A stretch of DNA of 64,000 nucleotides, from contig OZ025871.1 in assembly GCA_964019415.1 (NCBI GenBank), positions 6,185,213 to 6,249,212 on the forward strand, given 5' to 3'. Source of the stretch: Ianthella basta (taxonomy: Eukaryota > Porifera > Demospongiae > Verongiida > Ianthellidae). The notes under the pieces are model-generated. The model was not told where the DNA came from. It saw only the letters and a program-made list of their open reading frames with translations, and did not search any database. Both the position numbers and the translations under genes were made by a program. Positions 33,992-45,655 of the stretch are shown piece by piece; the stretch's first letter is position 1, and each line of letters begins with the position of its first letter.

Positions 33992-36897
33992 GTGAGATCA
34001 GCAACATGCAGTGTGCATTGCTTGTATGAAGCATTCTGTTAGAGCACAATTGACATGCACATCAGCATTGTGCTATGATTTATGTTTTGGCTGTGTCATT
34101 ACAGAGATACTGTACACCACCTCTCTTTTAACTGTGTGTGAGTAAACTCCATTCACTAAGCAGGATTGTGCAACCTTAGGAATACACTGAAGATTAATGA
34201 TTGTACCATCCAAAGCATTTGTGATGCACACTAAGTTTTTGGTGCTGAGTGGAAATATTGTAGGAATCAATCTGCATAAACTTCTACTGTACCCATTTTA
34301 TGCTATTCATTCCAACTTTAAATGTCAATTAGGCATGTGGTATATTGCGCAGTACACCCTTATTTATTTCATTGCTGCTCCCACTGTAGGAACAGCCCAC
34401 TGAAAGTATGTGTCATTTAGCACTTCCATTAGATCATTGTTCTCCACACTGTCACTCAGGCCTCCTAATGACTGTAGCATTGCATGTATGAAGCATCTGT
34501 TAGAGCACACTAAGGGTCAGCACCATGGACATTATTAACAGACAGAAACATATTTTTCAATTGTGAAGTTGTGCAGAGGATTGAATCTATGGTTAACTGA
34601 TCAATGCCTATTCTGTGAAACAGTTATTCCGGTCCAGGTCTACATATTGAACATAGCTGGTGCTAATGTGCTTCATATGACAGTCTTCAATGGATGTCAT
34701 CTTTCACTATATTTTGCTATTTTAATGCCAGCTGTGGGCAGCCTCTACATCTTTGATATCTGCAGTTTTATGGTATGGCTACATATTATGTTTCCAATGG
34801 TATTAAATATGTTTCTGTCTGTTAATAATGTCCATGGCCCTGACCTTAGTTACTTCTGCTGTAGTCTCACACACCAGACCCCTCTACAGAAGGGTCCGCT
34901 ATTATTGCCTACGCCGACTTGTATCCAGGATGAAATCTTGTACTGGCCAATCATATTCACTGATTGCTATATCACCCCAGTGTTAATCTTAAAGACATGG
35001 TGTTGGCTCACTTGAAAGATATTGTTGGACGCACTGCAACTTCGCTCAGATACACTCTGAAAGCATGCAAGAACGAGCTGCACAATCAAACAATGATCGA
35101 GAATTGGGCTCTTCATGCTTCACTTGCCACACTGCCACACTATGGTCGACATTTTGCAAGAGTTAACCGCAATTATGCAATAATTGCATTCCTATAGAAA
35201 CAAGTCAGCATACATCATTGTACCAGACCCTCCGCAGGGAAGTCTGGTGTGCTAGACTAGCTCTGCTGGTGGTTCTAGTTTCAACTTTCTGAGTTCATCA
35301 GTTGTCTTGCATCCGGCCCCTAGTTCTCTGTGATCATATTGTTGTGCAGTCACAATTCTACAGTTCAGAGTATAAATTATTAGGGGCTGGCATGCAAGGC
35401 TACTATTCAAGCACCCGTAAAGAACCATGCAATGCAGCAGAGCCTGTATGGGTAGAGGTTGGGGACTTGACATAGCTTTATTCAGGCATTTGCCAACAAC
35501 CTATAGCTAAGTACATCAGTCAGTGTGTTGAGGTGATACTTGTGCAGTGGTGCCACTGCACAGCTCAGTTGATGACAGTGGGATCACTGGGTTTACACCA
35601 CCAGCCGACTGCACCAATGGTGTTAGAGTGGGGGTGGGGAGCCCAAAAGTCCCTATTGAATGCAACCAGTGATTTCCTCCCTCTAACATCCTACAAAAAT
35701 GGACAGCTGTCTGTGGCTCTCCTTCTTTGTAGGATGTTAGGATTTCCAGTGTTTTGGATGTGCAACTTTAAGTCTTATGCTTTTGGTGATCATGCCCAGT
35801 ACCCATGGAGTATTCTGGTGGGCTCTCTGAAGCAGCACAGTAGAAGAATGCACATTATTTCTTTACGTTCAACTTCTTTGGTGCTCATTGCTATGGCAGT
35901 GTATGGCACAAAGGTGTTGCTGAGCTATCTAGTCGGCAGATAGATAAATAGATAGATAAATAGATAGATAGACAGATAGATAGATAGATAGGAATTTTGA
36001 CAGGAAACCCCATCAGCCTGATATTGGCTGGTCTGCCTGGGGGTCCTGCAGACACACAATAGACAAAAGGAGATGGATGCATAGAATGTCATAATAGATA
36101 AGTGAATGAAATTGTCATGCTAGCTAAGTGTTGTTATGTTAGAATGATTTGGATGATTGATTGTTGCAGTGTTGCTTATGCTTCAAATACGGTTGGGTTC
36201 ACCATAATGTACACAACCACACACGTTAATCTATGGGAGGCCTCCCAGAAAATTGCACTCCTAAGCATGTTATTGCAGAATTCTCAACTTTTTAATGAAA
36301 AGAGAATAACTCGGCAACAAAAAGAAATTGGAGGTAGCCTCCTGTGGATTTGTGCATGCATGCATTTAGACTATATACATGCTCCAAGTTGGGATCTTCT
36401 CAGCTATTCAGGGCCCTTAAGCTACGTGACCCCAAAAGGTGATTTTTCACTTTCAATTAGAATATCACTATAAGGGGAAGTGACAATCCACTAATATGCA
36501 CACCATATTATGGGGAATTTATGTACTTGATAATTACACTTGAAAAAGTCAAGACATTTGGCTGTAATACAATAGAGTTACATAGGCAAAAGCAATGTAC
36601 CCTAAAGGAAGCTTTTAGCCTTCACTAGTACCTAAACAATAGAATGCAATGGTCAGATCTAAATATCTGGTCAGACCATGGCCTGGGAGCCTGGGCAGCT
36701 CTGCCAGGAATGTATGGATGTATGGAAGTGAAAATGGGAGCTGAAGTACACTTAGGGGAACACCGTGTGTCTTGTGGTTTTGGACAATACATGCATGTTA
36801 CTGTTCCAGGTCAAAGTGGGATAACTGCTCAATCAGTTACTTATTATTTCACTTTGGCTCAGAACAGTACCATACATGTAACCATCAGGACATGCAT
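33992..36897. other. Intron sequence
   Basis: Several open frames, for example 34964-35197, lack splice support or family resemblance. A (GATA)n microsatellite with GATAAATA variants occupies about 35935-35991. Nothing else supported. Confidence 0.4.
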
Positions 36898-37170
<273 letters not shown>

Positions 37171-37559
37171 TGCATGTGTGTGTGCATGCATGTGTGTCTG
37201 CCAACTGCATGTACGTATGCATGTTCACAGTGCATGCACATGCATTCTGTGAGATAGTGTGCTGTGTAGTTGTTTGCATGTGTTAATGGATAGCTTATCA
37301 ACGGAGTTTGTTCCTCAAGTGTGTGCTCATGGCAGAACGTTATAGAAGATGCCTGTGAGTGCATGCTCTGAATTTTAGTGATTATAAATAATTCCTGATA
37401 GAAAAGTAGGAGTTACAGTGTAGTGTGCTAGTAGTGATAGTATTACAGTTTATGTTATCCATGCCAAGTAATATCCTATTGATCAGCCATTATGTAGCTA
37501 TTTTTGAACACTAACACTGCTGCCATTGCACCTCAACGAGTAGTGGTGCATTGCCTTTT

Positions 37560-38310
37560 GTTAACGTTACTTATGCTATTCTTGTATGTCCTTTCTCTCC
37601 ACCTTCTAATGAGTGCATTTTGTTGGACACAACTGTAAGGAAATGCTGAGGGTTTAATTTGTAGATGTGAGTTGAAAAGTAGAGCCAGTGTTTGCCTCTC
37701 TATGTGTAATGCTGCTTTAGGATTTCAGTCATTATCATTGAAGCTAATGTTTCAGTCAATTGGAAGTAGTTTGTTATGTACATATTTGCAAAGTTTATGA
37801 GTCTTCAGTAGTGGAGCTGAAATCAGAGGTACTGTGTGATGCTGTACGATAGCCTCTGTTTGTGACGTCATTAAAATGGCGGAAGGCCACAATGCGGTCA
37901 GGGGACAAGGGAGATCATGGCACACAGGGCTCATGCAAACATTGTCTGTCATTGAAACATACCGCAAGCCACCCAATGTAGAGGTATAGACAGTGTTTCA
38001 GTTTCTTGTCATTAGTCAGTGCCTCTTCTTGTGGTGAGTTATGGATATGTGCAGTCGAATCACCTTCTGTTGCAGTGTGTCGTTTCCTCCTGCTACCAGC
38101 AACCATCCTACACAATATTACCTGGGCCTGTGAGGATTGTAAACAGGACTTGCCACACTTCTGGCCCAGGGAAGGCCTGCTTGAGGCTAACCACCTCAAT
38201 CTTTTGTTGGTCTACACAGCAGTGGCTACCCCCTGTAATTGTGCTAGGAGTACCAAAGCACAACAGGTAACCCCACCGCATGCCTCATCAGCATTCAGAG
38301 AAGCCTTCCA
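37560..38310 (+). repeat. Duplicated unit alpha, copy 1
   Basis: Matches 41400-42185, including CTGTTTGTGACGTCATT, AAATGGCGG, TGTAGAGGTAT and CCTACACAATATTACCTGGGC. One plus frame is conserved between copies (PGPVRIVNRTC, PGKACLRLTTSIFC), but copy 2 has extra stops. A short frame from the ATG in AAAATGGCGG (MAEGHNAVRGQGRSW) runs 37 codons here and is broken after eight in copy 2. It may be the decayed 5' part of a retroelement whose reverse transcriptase follows. Confidence 0.6.
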
Positions 38311-38399
38311 TTTGCCCTCTCAACACTACATGGCATTTCTCATACACCTCACAATTGTTCTTTCTCTCAAGCCCCTTCCCCATCCTCCTAATGCCAGTG

Positions 38400-38760
38400 C
38401 CTACTTCCATCTCTCAGTATGGCCCAACTACTCAATCCATTCCAATGGGGCACCACTCCACTGACATTTAACTGCTTCACAATGCCGACAAATGGTACCT
38501 AACCTTTGACTGACGTTTACTTGTTGGTGTACTATAGTATTTAGATATGGCTACCACTTCTGACACTGCTGACCACTGTCTAGTCATTAAAAGGCTAAGC
38601 ACCATGCATGTCAATCCACAAGCTGTGAATTGGATCCAATCTTGCATTCCTGCAACAAAGCTGTCTCTGTGGGTGATACTATATTATCTGTCAATTAGAA
38701 TTGTATTGTGGGGTGTTCTACAGGGATCTCCATCTATCATGTCAGTAATGTGTTAACAGT
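38400..38760 (+). pseudogene. LINE reverse transcriptase remnant, copy 1
   Basis: Frames broken by stops give LLHNADKWYLTFD, then SDTADHCLVIKRLSTMHV, NPQAVNWIQSCIP and GVLQGSPSIM. These correspond to the CR1/jockey-type pattern D-VDH-LL-KL, WI-SYL and GVPQGS. It is old and truncated, and was copied together with the surrounding LRR exons (see 48840-49125). Confidence 0.7.
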
Positions 38761-39459
38761 AAGCGTTCTTTGGGACACTAGCTGGGGCACTCCTACAACC
38801 TTGGCAGCTGATGACTGTTGACTTGATGCAATGCTAATAGTGTCAATATTTCACTGTATACAGTTGTGGTGTATGCAATGCTCATCTTGAGTCATGCCCC
38901 GGTACATAGACTGGTTTTGAATGTACAATACCAGAAATCATTCTTCCCTGTCATTGTTGAAATGTAGTTTGATATTTCTGCCAAGCTCTTGTTCAAATTT
39001 GCTATCACTGATTTGGTTGAAACTACATCTTAAGTTCCTTCAATTGACCAGTTCTCAAAGGGAATGATCTCCAAATAAGGGAGATGTTCTAAGTCACATG
39101 TAAGAATTACACAATTTCATGGTAATGTATTGGAATTGTACTACCAGAAATTCATTGTTGAAATGTAGTTTGATATTTCTGCCAAAGTTCTTGTTCAAAT
39201 TTGCTATCACTGATATGGTTGAAACTGCATCTTAATTAAGTTCCTTCAATCGACCACCTCTTAAATGGCTTGATCTCCAAAGAAGGAAAGATGTATTAAT
39301 AGTAGTTACTACGTCACACACTAGAACGCCATAATACATTTAATTGATAATAATGTGTTGGAATCGTACTGTAATTTAGCCATTGCAGCTACATAATTCC
39401 ATTTACTGCTAAGTGGTACTGCACCACCTTCTCTCTGTCCATACTCTTCTATCAGTTAC

Positions 39460-39462
<3 letters not shown>

Positions 39463-39501
<39 letters not shown>

Positions 39502-39515
39502 TGTGTGTGTGTGCA
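39463..39515. repeat. (TG)n microsatellite
   Basis: Short TG run. The duplicate copy at 49610 is much longer and carries GTGG variants. Confidence 0.9.
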
Positions 39516-40338
39516 TGTCTAGATCACAAAATCCAGATCACAAAAGCGTAGGTGGAGACGGCCAGGAGATACTCTGATGCTGTCACTCAAGGCTGTAGCC
39601 CACCTCCCTCATCTCATGGGTCTTGCAAGCCCATAGATGAGTATCCCTACTGCACCGAGGGGGCCATGCAACTGGGGTGATAAGGCTGGTGTCTCTGCAG
39701 CCAATGGTGCCACTGGTCTTGTTGCAACCTGCTGGCTTACCATGGGGTTCACGCAGTCACGTCACGTCAGGGGGTCTAAGTAGCTACGTCTTGACTGTGA
39801 TATTACAAGAACAAATACAAGTCTTCTACCTGCTACTGCTAAACTATTGTGCAACTGATGTACATTGCTCATTCTTTGCCGACCCTGAGCCTTAGCCTTT
39901 AAATGTATTGCTCATTGTATCGGACAGCTGTCTGTGGTCGTGTGTATGCCTTTTAACTAGAACAAGCTGAAAGAGGACACAGCTTTAGGTCTTTTGATGT
40001 ACTCATGTTCTGTGCGGAACTGTCCATATTTTCCTCTTTGTGTGACAGCTGATGTGTTGCTCAAACTGTACTGTTCTAATTCCATTTGCACACCCTGCTA
40101 CCTACACTCAGTCTACATATTCCTTCTGCTTATACCCCATTTGTTCCCCTATCTCAAGTCTTCACCAGTCCACTTCCTTACAATGGGGTGACCTATTAGC
40201 ATAGCTGCTTAGCCTTCACTCCTTCCTCTGTCTCATTGTAAGCCATCCCTCCTTTCACCCCTCCTGCTCTCACAGACTACATATTCTAGATAATTCATAT
40301 GCTCATGTGTACTTCACCTCGATCCTTGCTCACTGCAG

Positions 40339-40549
40339 AGCCTGAGCCGTGACCTTCTGGACAAGATGGCTACATCACTAGCTCAGAACAAGACAATGAC
40401 AAAGCTTGAATTGAATGGTGATACCTTGGCACCTAATGAAGATGTCAAGCTATTCAGCCACCACCTCCTGTTGGGCCTCGGCAACAACACTACATTGACA
40501 GATTTATCACTGAGTCTACCACCACAGTGCTGGGAGTGGTTGTGTAATG
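40339..40549 (+). CDS. LRR exon B1 of the NLR gene
   Basis: Acceptor TTGCTCACTGCAG, donor AATG then GTGAGT; 211 nt, phase 0 to phase 1. It encodes SLSRDLLDKMATSLAQNKTM, TKLELNGDTLAPNEDVKLF, LLLGLGNNTTLTDLSLSLP and QCWEWLCN. The repeated (M/L)xxxLxxNxTxTxLxL pattern is that of RI-type leucine-rich repeats in NLRs, the presumed ligand-sensing surface. It starts in the phase left by A1 and ends in the phase needed by A2. Exon B2 is about 90% identical. Confidence 0.85.
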
Positions 40550-41086
40550 GTGAGTTGAATGACAGTGTTTGATGTGTCACACTGACCTTGTAAGCTGTGA
40601 TCATTGTCTGTAAACTGTAATATGTACAGCTTGTCATACATTGCCTTTAGTGGTCCTGGCTCTCTGCAACTAGTGCTGGTAATGACAATAACCGGTGCAG
40701 ATACTGACTTGAAGGGACTCAAAGCTGCTCTCCTTACACTCTGCACTGTGTGCTACCTGGGTCCTAGTGTTTCATATTGTTGTAGCTTTCTAGTTGTTAG
40801 TGACAGCTTGATATTGCCCACTTGTGGTTTGATGTACTAATCACTCACACACCTGTCATTTCACTAGGATACTTACATACATGGGATTAATACAAGTAAA
40901 GATTCACTCACTTGTTGTTGATGTAATAGTAATGGTAGTAGGTAATTGTACTTGACTGCCAACCATGGCACAACTCATGCAGTTCTAACTGTGTTGTGGA
41001 AGGCTTAATTGTCAATGGTGTGTAAACCTTGTAATGGAACACACTCACACTTGTAGCAGCTCATGTACAATCCTTTCTCTCTGCAG

Positions 41087-41217
41087 GCAATGTGGTGCAG
41101 AGGAGTGTGGAAAGGGTCACCTTATCACATGTCCCACTTGATGTGGTGTGTGGTGTTGTGGATTACTTTGAACATGTGGAAGAAGTGAAGTGTAAAGGCA
41201 TCAAGGACCCACAGCAG
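41087..41217 (+). CDS. LRR exon A2 of the NLR gene
   Basis: Acceptor TCCTTTCTCTCTGCAG, donor CAG then GTATGT; 131 nt, phase 1 to 0. It encodes NVVQRSVERVTLSHVPLDVV and CGVVDYFEHVEEVKCKGIKD. It joins B1 in frame and is nearly identical to A3 over its first two thirds, with the ends (VKCKGIKDPQQ against LNYEHIRAPQQ) diverged, perhaps under selection for binding diversity. Confidence 0.8.
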
Positions 41218-41274
41218 GTATGTTTGTATGTATTTTACATCCCTGTGGGCATTGTGCATAATTTTAAGAAAACT

Positions 41275-41294
41275 GGAAGGGGGGGGGGGGGGGG
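41275..41294. repeat. G homopolymer, about 16 bases
   Basis: Run of G within AAGGGG...GGTGCAC, absent from the duplicate at 51.7 kb. A likely sequencing-error hotspot. Confidence 0.85.
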
Positions 41295-41399
41295 TGCACT
41301 GACAAGGACACTTGGACTTGGACACTAATGATACTACCCTAGCACTTCACTGAGTAAGGGTCTATTAAATTGCATTGGTTGAAAGTTAGTAAGCAATTC

Positions 41400-42185
41400 T
41401 GTTATTTCCTTACTCTCCACCTTCTAGCTAATGAGTACATTTTTTCACAAAAGATTATCTGTAGTTGTCTCCTCTATGTATAGTGCTGCTGAAGGTAAAA
41501 GCTAATTTTTCTGAATTTGGAAGTTGTTGTTGATGTTGAGACTTCATTAGTGCCTCTGAAATTAGAGGTACCGCATGATGCGTAGCTTCAGAGGTCATCA
41601 CTCAGTCACCTTGTCCACATCCTCCAATCTAGTCATGTCTGGCACATGCATCTTGTAACTTTCCTTTCGTTATGTGCAGCATTGTGTTTGCTTAATAAGT
41701 GAATGTAGTTTGTTTTTGATATGCCATCTTATGGCCCTGTGTGATGCTGTATGTAGCTGCTGTTTGTGACGTCATTGAAATGGCGGGTGGCCACACGCGG
41801 TCGTAGGGGACAAGACAAATCGTGCCACACAGAGCTCGCATGTTGCCTGTGATTGAATACCACAAGCCACACAATGTAGAGGTATCGACAGTGTTTCGGT
41901 TTCTTGTCATCAGTCAGTGCCTCTTCTCACGGTGACTTACGGAAGTTCGCAGCGAATGAAGTTGGATCGCCCTCTGTTGCAGCGTGTCATTTCCTCCTGC
42001 TGCCAGCAACCATCCTACACCATATTTCCTGGGCCTGTGAGAATTGTAAACAGGACTTGCTACACCTCTGACCCAGGGAAGGCCTGCTTGAGGCTAACCA
42101 CCTCAATCTTTTGTTAGACTGTGTCGCACTGGCACCTTTCAATTGGTTGAATTACTGCCCTACGCCCTATAATTGTGCAAGGACT
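41400..42185 (+). repeat. Duplicated unit alpha, copy 2, interrupted
   Basis: Parallels 37560-38250 and stops at GGACTACCAAC. The matching continuation (CCGCATGCCTCATCAGCATTC in copy 1) reappears only at about 47608-47647, after the transposon cluster. Confidence 0.75.
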
Positions 42186-42189
42186 ACCA

Positions 42190-42960
42190 ACAAGTATTTC
42201 GAGTTAAAAAACTCGTGGGGCGCCAGGGCGCCCCTGAACCTCGAACTACTTGCTAGCAATTTTCCCATGTACGTTCAGTAAATCAGATAGTTGGGGGTAC
42301 AGTATTGTTGCTGGCCTGAAAGATACATCAAGACACACTAGAACGTTGGGTTTGCAAAAGTTTCAAGTCTCCAGAGCAGCCAGTCATATCCAGTGAAAGC
42401 ATCCCTACCAAACTGTCAAATGTTTGCCTACTGCTTTTTGATCTATATGACATTCTAAATGAGCAATTGTTACTTTGTGCCTGGAGGAGTGTGCTGGCTA
42501 AAAGGCTACCCTATGATGACTATATGAGCGAATCATGGCTATAATTATGTGTCATGACTCGCTGGTCCTCCATTATTGGCCTACGGGTCACTAGACTTCT
42601 GTTGTATTTTGGGCTGTACCTCGCAGAAAAACAGTTAAGTAAGCTTCCTACCACAATAATATTACTTAAACATCTTCTAGAAACACTTTGCGTTCTTTGG
42701 ATACACGGCGAAATCTAAAGAGAATGGTTTTGAGCCTAGCAAACAGAAAGCGTCGAGCGCGCGGCCATTTTACAATGTCCGTCAGTGATAATTGGAGCTG
42801 TATCTCGCAGAAGAGACGTTCCTTAGGCTTTTTATTAGTATCACTCTATTGACACATGTTTATGACCACATTTCGTTCGATTCAAACACGGCGAAACGTC
42901 ATTAGAGAGGGTTTAAAGCTTTGTAAAGAACGACGTGAGCGCCGCCATTTGCAAAATTGT
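42190..42960. mobile_element. Left part of transposon cluster
   Basis: It opens with an inverted pair (CAAGTATTTCGAG / CTCGAACTACTTG) around a GGGGCGCC-AGG-GCGCCCC hairpin. A similar GGGGCGCC-TTC-GGCGCCCC hairpin closes the cluster at 47578. Two related internal segments follow (CTGTACCTCGCAGAAAAAC near 42612, CTGTATCTCGCAGAAGAGA near 42799). No coding sequence. Confidence 0.5.
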
Positions 42961-43020
42961 GCAAGTTACAATATACACCACTAATCTAAAGTAAATAATA
43001 TAATATAATATAATATGTAA
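42961..43020 (+). mobile_element. Foldback-like element, copy I start (truncated)
   Basis: GTGCAAGTTACAATATACACC, then ACTAATCTAAAGTAAAT and an ATAAT pentamer run, identical to the starts at 44036 and 45659. It is interrupted here by another element. Confidence 0.7.
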
Positions 43021-44010
43021 TTCATATAGTACGGTAGGGAGGTCTATAGCCGATATATAGGACCGAGGCGCTTACATATTTACCGAGGCGCGAAGCGCCG
43101 AGGTAAATATGAGGGCCGAGGTCCTATATAGAGGCTATAGACCGACCTACCGTACTATATGTCTTATATAGTATGGTGAGTGCGCAACAGGAAGAACCTT
43201 CTCAGCAATATCGAGGCCAGACCTCTCCGGAGACGACGCCATTTGTATTCGATAAGCGCCTGCATTACGTCATTGCTCCTTCCGGGAACGGGCTACGGCA
43301 CCGTTGCATTCAATAGACGCTTCCGTGACGTCACAACAGGCTTCAGGGCTGACCAATGAGAATACTGCGCGCCTTTTGGCAGCACGCTGACCAATGAGAT
43401 TACAGGGAACCGAATTCAAAATAATGCACAGTCAGCAGTTTTTGTTGTGGCCGTGACTGGGTGCTGCACGGAGAGTCTTGAAAACGCTTCTTTTCTGGCA
43501 GAACACCGACTTCGCTGCGGACTCGGAACTAGAGAGGACAATTTTAATCACTTTTTGAGAGCTTTCGACCATATCCAGCTGGACTTTGTTTTCGTCATCT
43601 GAAGAAGTCGCTCAACGGACCGTGTCTGCGCATCTTCCACGCCACAGTTTCGCGCAACAGAGCCGGACTCAGTGCTCGGTTCCTAGAATACGTCCCTTTA
43701 CGCATGTATTGGTATCTTGTCTAACCGACTTACCTTCGTGCGACGATTTTTAGCGGTCGCGTTTTTCTTGGAGCGTCAAGATCCTCCGCAGCACTGATTG
43801 TCACGGCCACAGTGAAATGGTAAGGCTGCTTTGCCTGACAGTACACACATTTGGCTCTGGTTTCATTATATTCCTTCTTGATATCAGACCTCTTGCGCAA
43901 TCAGAGCCCTGATATTGTGATATCAGACCTCTTTTCAGGTCTATATCACATATATAGGACCACCTGCTAATGCTTAAATCTCTATAGTTGCACAATCACC
44001 ATACTATATA
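43021..44010. mobile_element. Hairpin-led TIR element in the pentamer satellite
   Basis: A hairpin of about 70-bp arms centred near 43094 (CCGAGGCGC-GAA-GCGCCGAGG at the tip; ATATAGTACGGTAGG outer) is followed by a segment bounded by inverted TATATAGTATGGTGA (43165) and TCACCATACTATATA (43996-44010). The interior is CpG-rich with TGACGTCA and no long frame. ATAAT pentamers flank both sides, so the element sits within that satellite. Confidence 0.6.
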
Positions 44011-44029
44011 ATATAATATAATATAATAT

Positions 44030-45655
44030 ATACAGTGCAAGTTACAATATACACCACTAATCTAAAGTAAATAATATAATATAATATAATATAATATAAT
44101 ATGATATAATTCCCGGGGGGTTAGGCACCCCTCACGAACATGTGATAGGTGTGCCTTTGAAGTATGGGAGATTTTAAGACTTTTAAATGAGGCAGAATTT
44201 TTAATTAGGCCTTCGTTCTACAAGCAGCCCGCAAAATTCTAATATAAATGTTCATAGCATAACACTTAATGTATGGTGCATTTATATTGATGCATAGTGG
44301 TATCTTGTATATGAATGCAACTGGGCTCGTTGAGACGTGAAACTTGGTGGACACATCCAAGTGGTCCACCTTCCTATGTTATTAGCGGGATTTCTTAATT
44401 AGTCTCAAAATGGCCGACATATGTGAGGTGTATAATGTATTCAACCAGCCCGGCCCGCTCAGTCATGACACTTGGTGGACCTAGCCAGATAATCCAACTG
44501 TTCATGTCGTTAGCAGGATTTCATAATTAGTTGCAAAATGGCCGAGAAAAATGAGGTTCATTGCATATCTTACCGACCCAGCCCTGCTAAGTCATGATAC
44601 TAAGTGGATGAAGTTAGATGACCAATTTCCTCATGTCATTAGCAGTATTGCTTAATTAGTCACAAAATGGAGGCGATGTTTTGAACAATCACATTTTGAC
44701 ATCAATTTGTAGGCATTTGCCGCTATGCTGGAGCAGAGCAGCACCAACACTTGCTCACAACTATCCAGCCACAATATCCAGCTACTCACCACCACATAGA
44801 TAAATACAACCGCCATCATCACCACCACAGCGGAAGTTGCAATGAGCACACCAGTATAATATTATGTGCCAGAGCTGCAAGGAAACAGACCACCACATCA
44901 GGTGCTGCTACCACATACTACTACCACCACCACCACACAGTGCAAGTTACAATATTACAGCCACCACATGCATTCCTAGATGAAAATGACCACCGCCACC
45001 ACCACATGGTGCCAGTACAATGCATGCATTCAGTATATGCGCCATTGCTCTAGAAAAAACACCACCACCACCACCACACAGTGCAAGTTACAATATCGCA
45101 GCCACCACCACCTGTGCCAGTAGAGTATCTGTGCTAGTTGGTCATAGAAAAAGACCACCACCAGTGCAAGTTACAGTAGCCACCACCACATGTGTCAGTA
45201 GAGTATCTGCGCTAGCTTGTCATGGAAAAAGACCACCAGTGCAAGTTACAGTAGCCACCACCACATGTGCCAGTAGAATATCTGCGCTAGTTGGTAATTG
45301 AAAAAGACCACCAGTGCAAGTTGCAGTGGCTCCGGGCCAGCACATGCAAGTTACAGCTGGTCAGAACCTGCACTGCTGCCATTGTAATGCACGCTGCAGC
45401 AAGCAATTGTAACTTGCCTAAGGGCATGCCATTGAATTTCTTCCCATGCACCCTCAATTCAATGGCATGCCCTTAACTTGCACTGGTGGTCTTTTTCCAT
45501 GACAAGCTAGCGCAGATACTCTACTGACACATGTGGTGGTGGCTACTGTAACTTGCACTGGTGGTGGTCTTTTTCTATGACCAACTAGCACAGATACTCT
45601 ACTGGCACAGGTGGTGGTGGCTGCGATATTGTAACTTGCACTGTGTGGTATATAT
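44030..45655 (+). mobile_element. Foldback-like element, copy II
   Basis: Order: GTGCAAGTTACAATATACACC, ATAAT satellite, GGGGGGTTAGGCACCCC hairpin, about 600 bp of unique DNA, then CAC-rich subrepeats of about 75 bp, each with GTGCAAGTTACAGTAGCC and TAGAGTATCTGCGCTAG. A turn at GGGCATGCCATTGAATT...AATTCAATGGCATGCCC (45422-45474) leads to the subrepeats in inverse order. The right arm is shorter through deletion. Arms made of tandem subrepeats are the hallmark of foldback transposons. No transposase is seen. Confidence 0.65.

Noticed and set aside
34563-35197. Open frames of 150 and 77 codons in the LRR intron
   Set aside because: No splice sites in suitable phase and no similarity to the A or B exons; A1 already joins B1 in phase without them.
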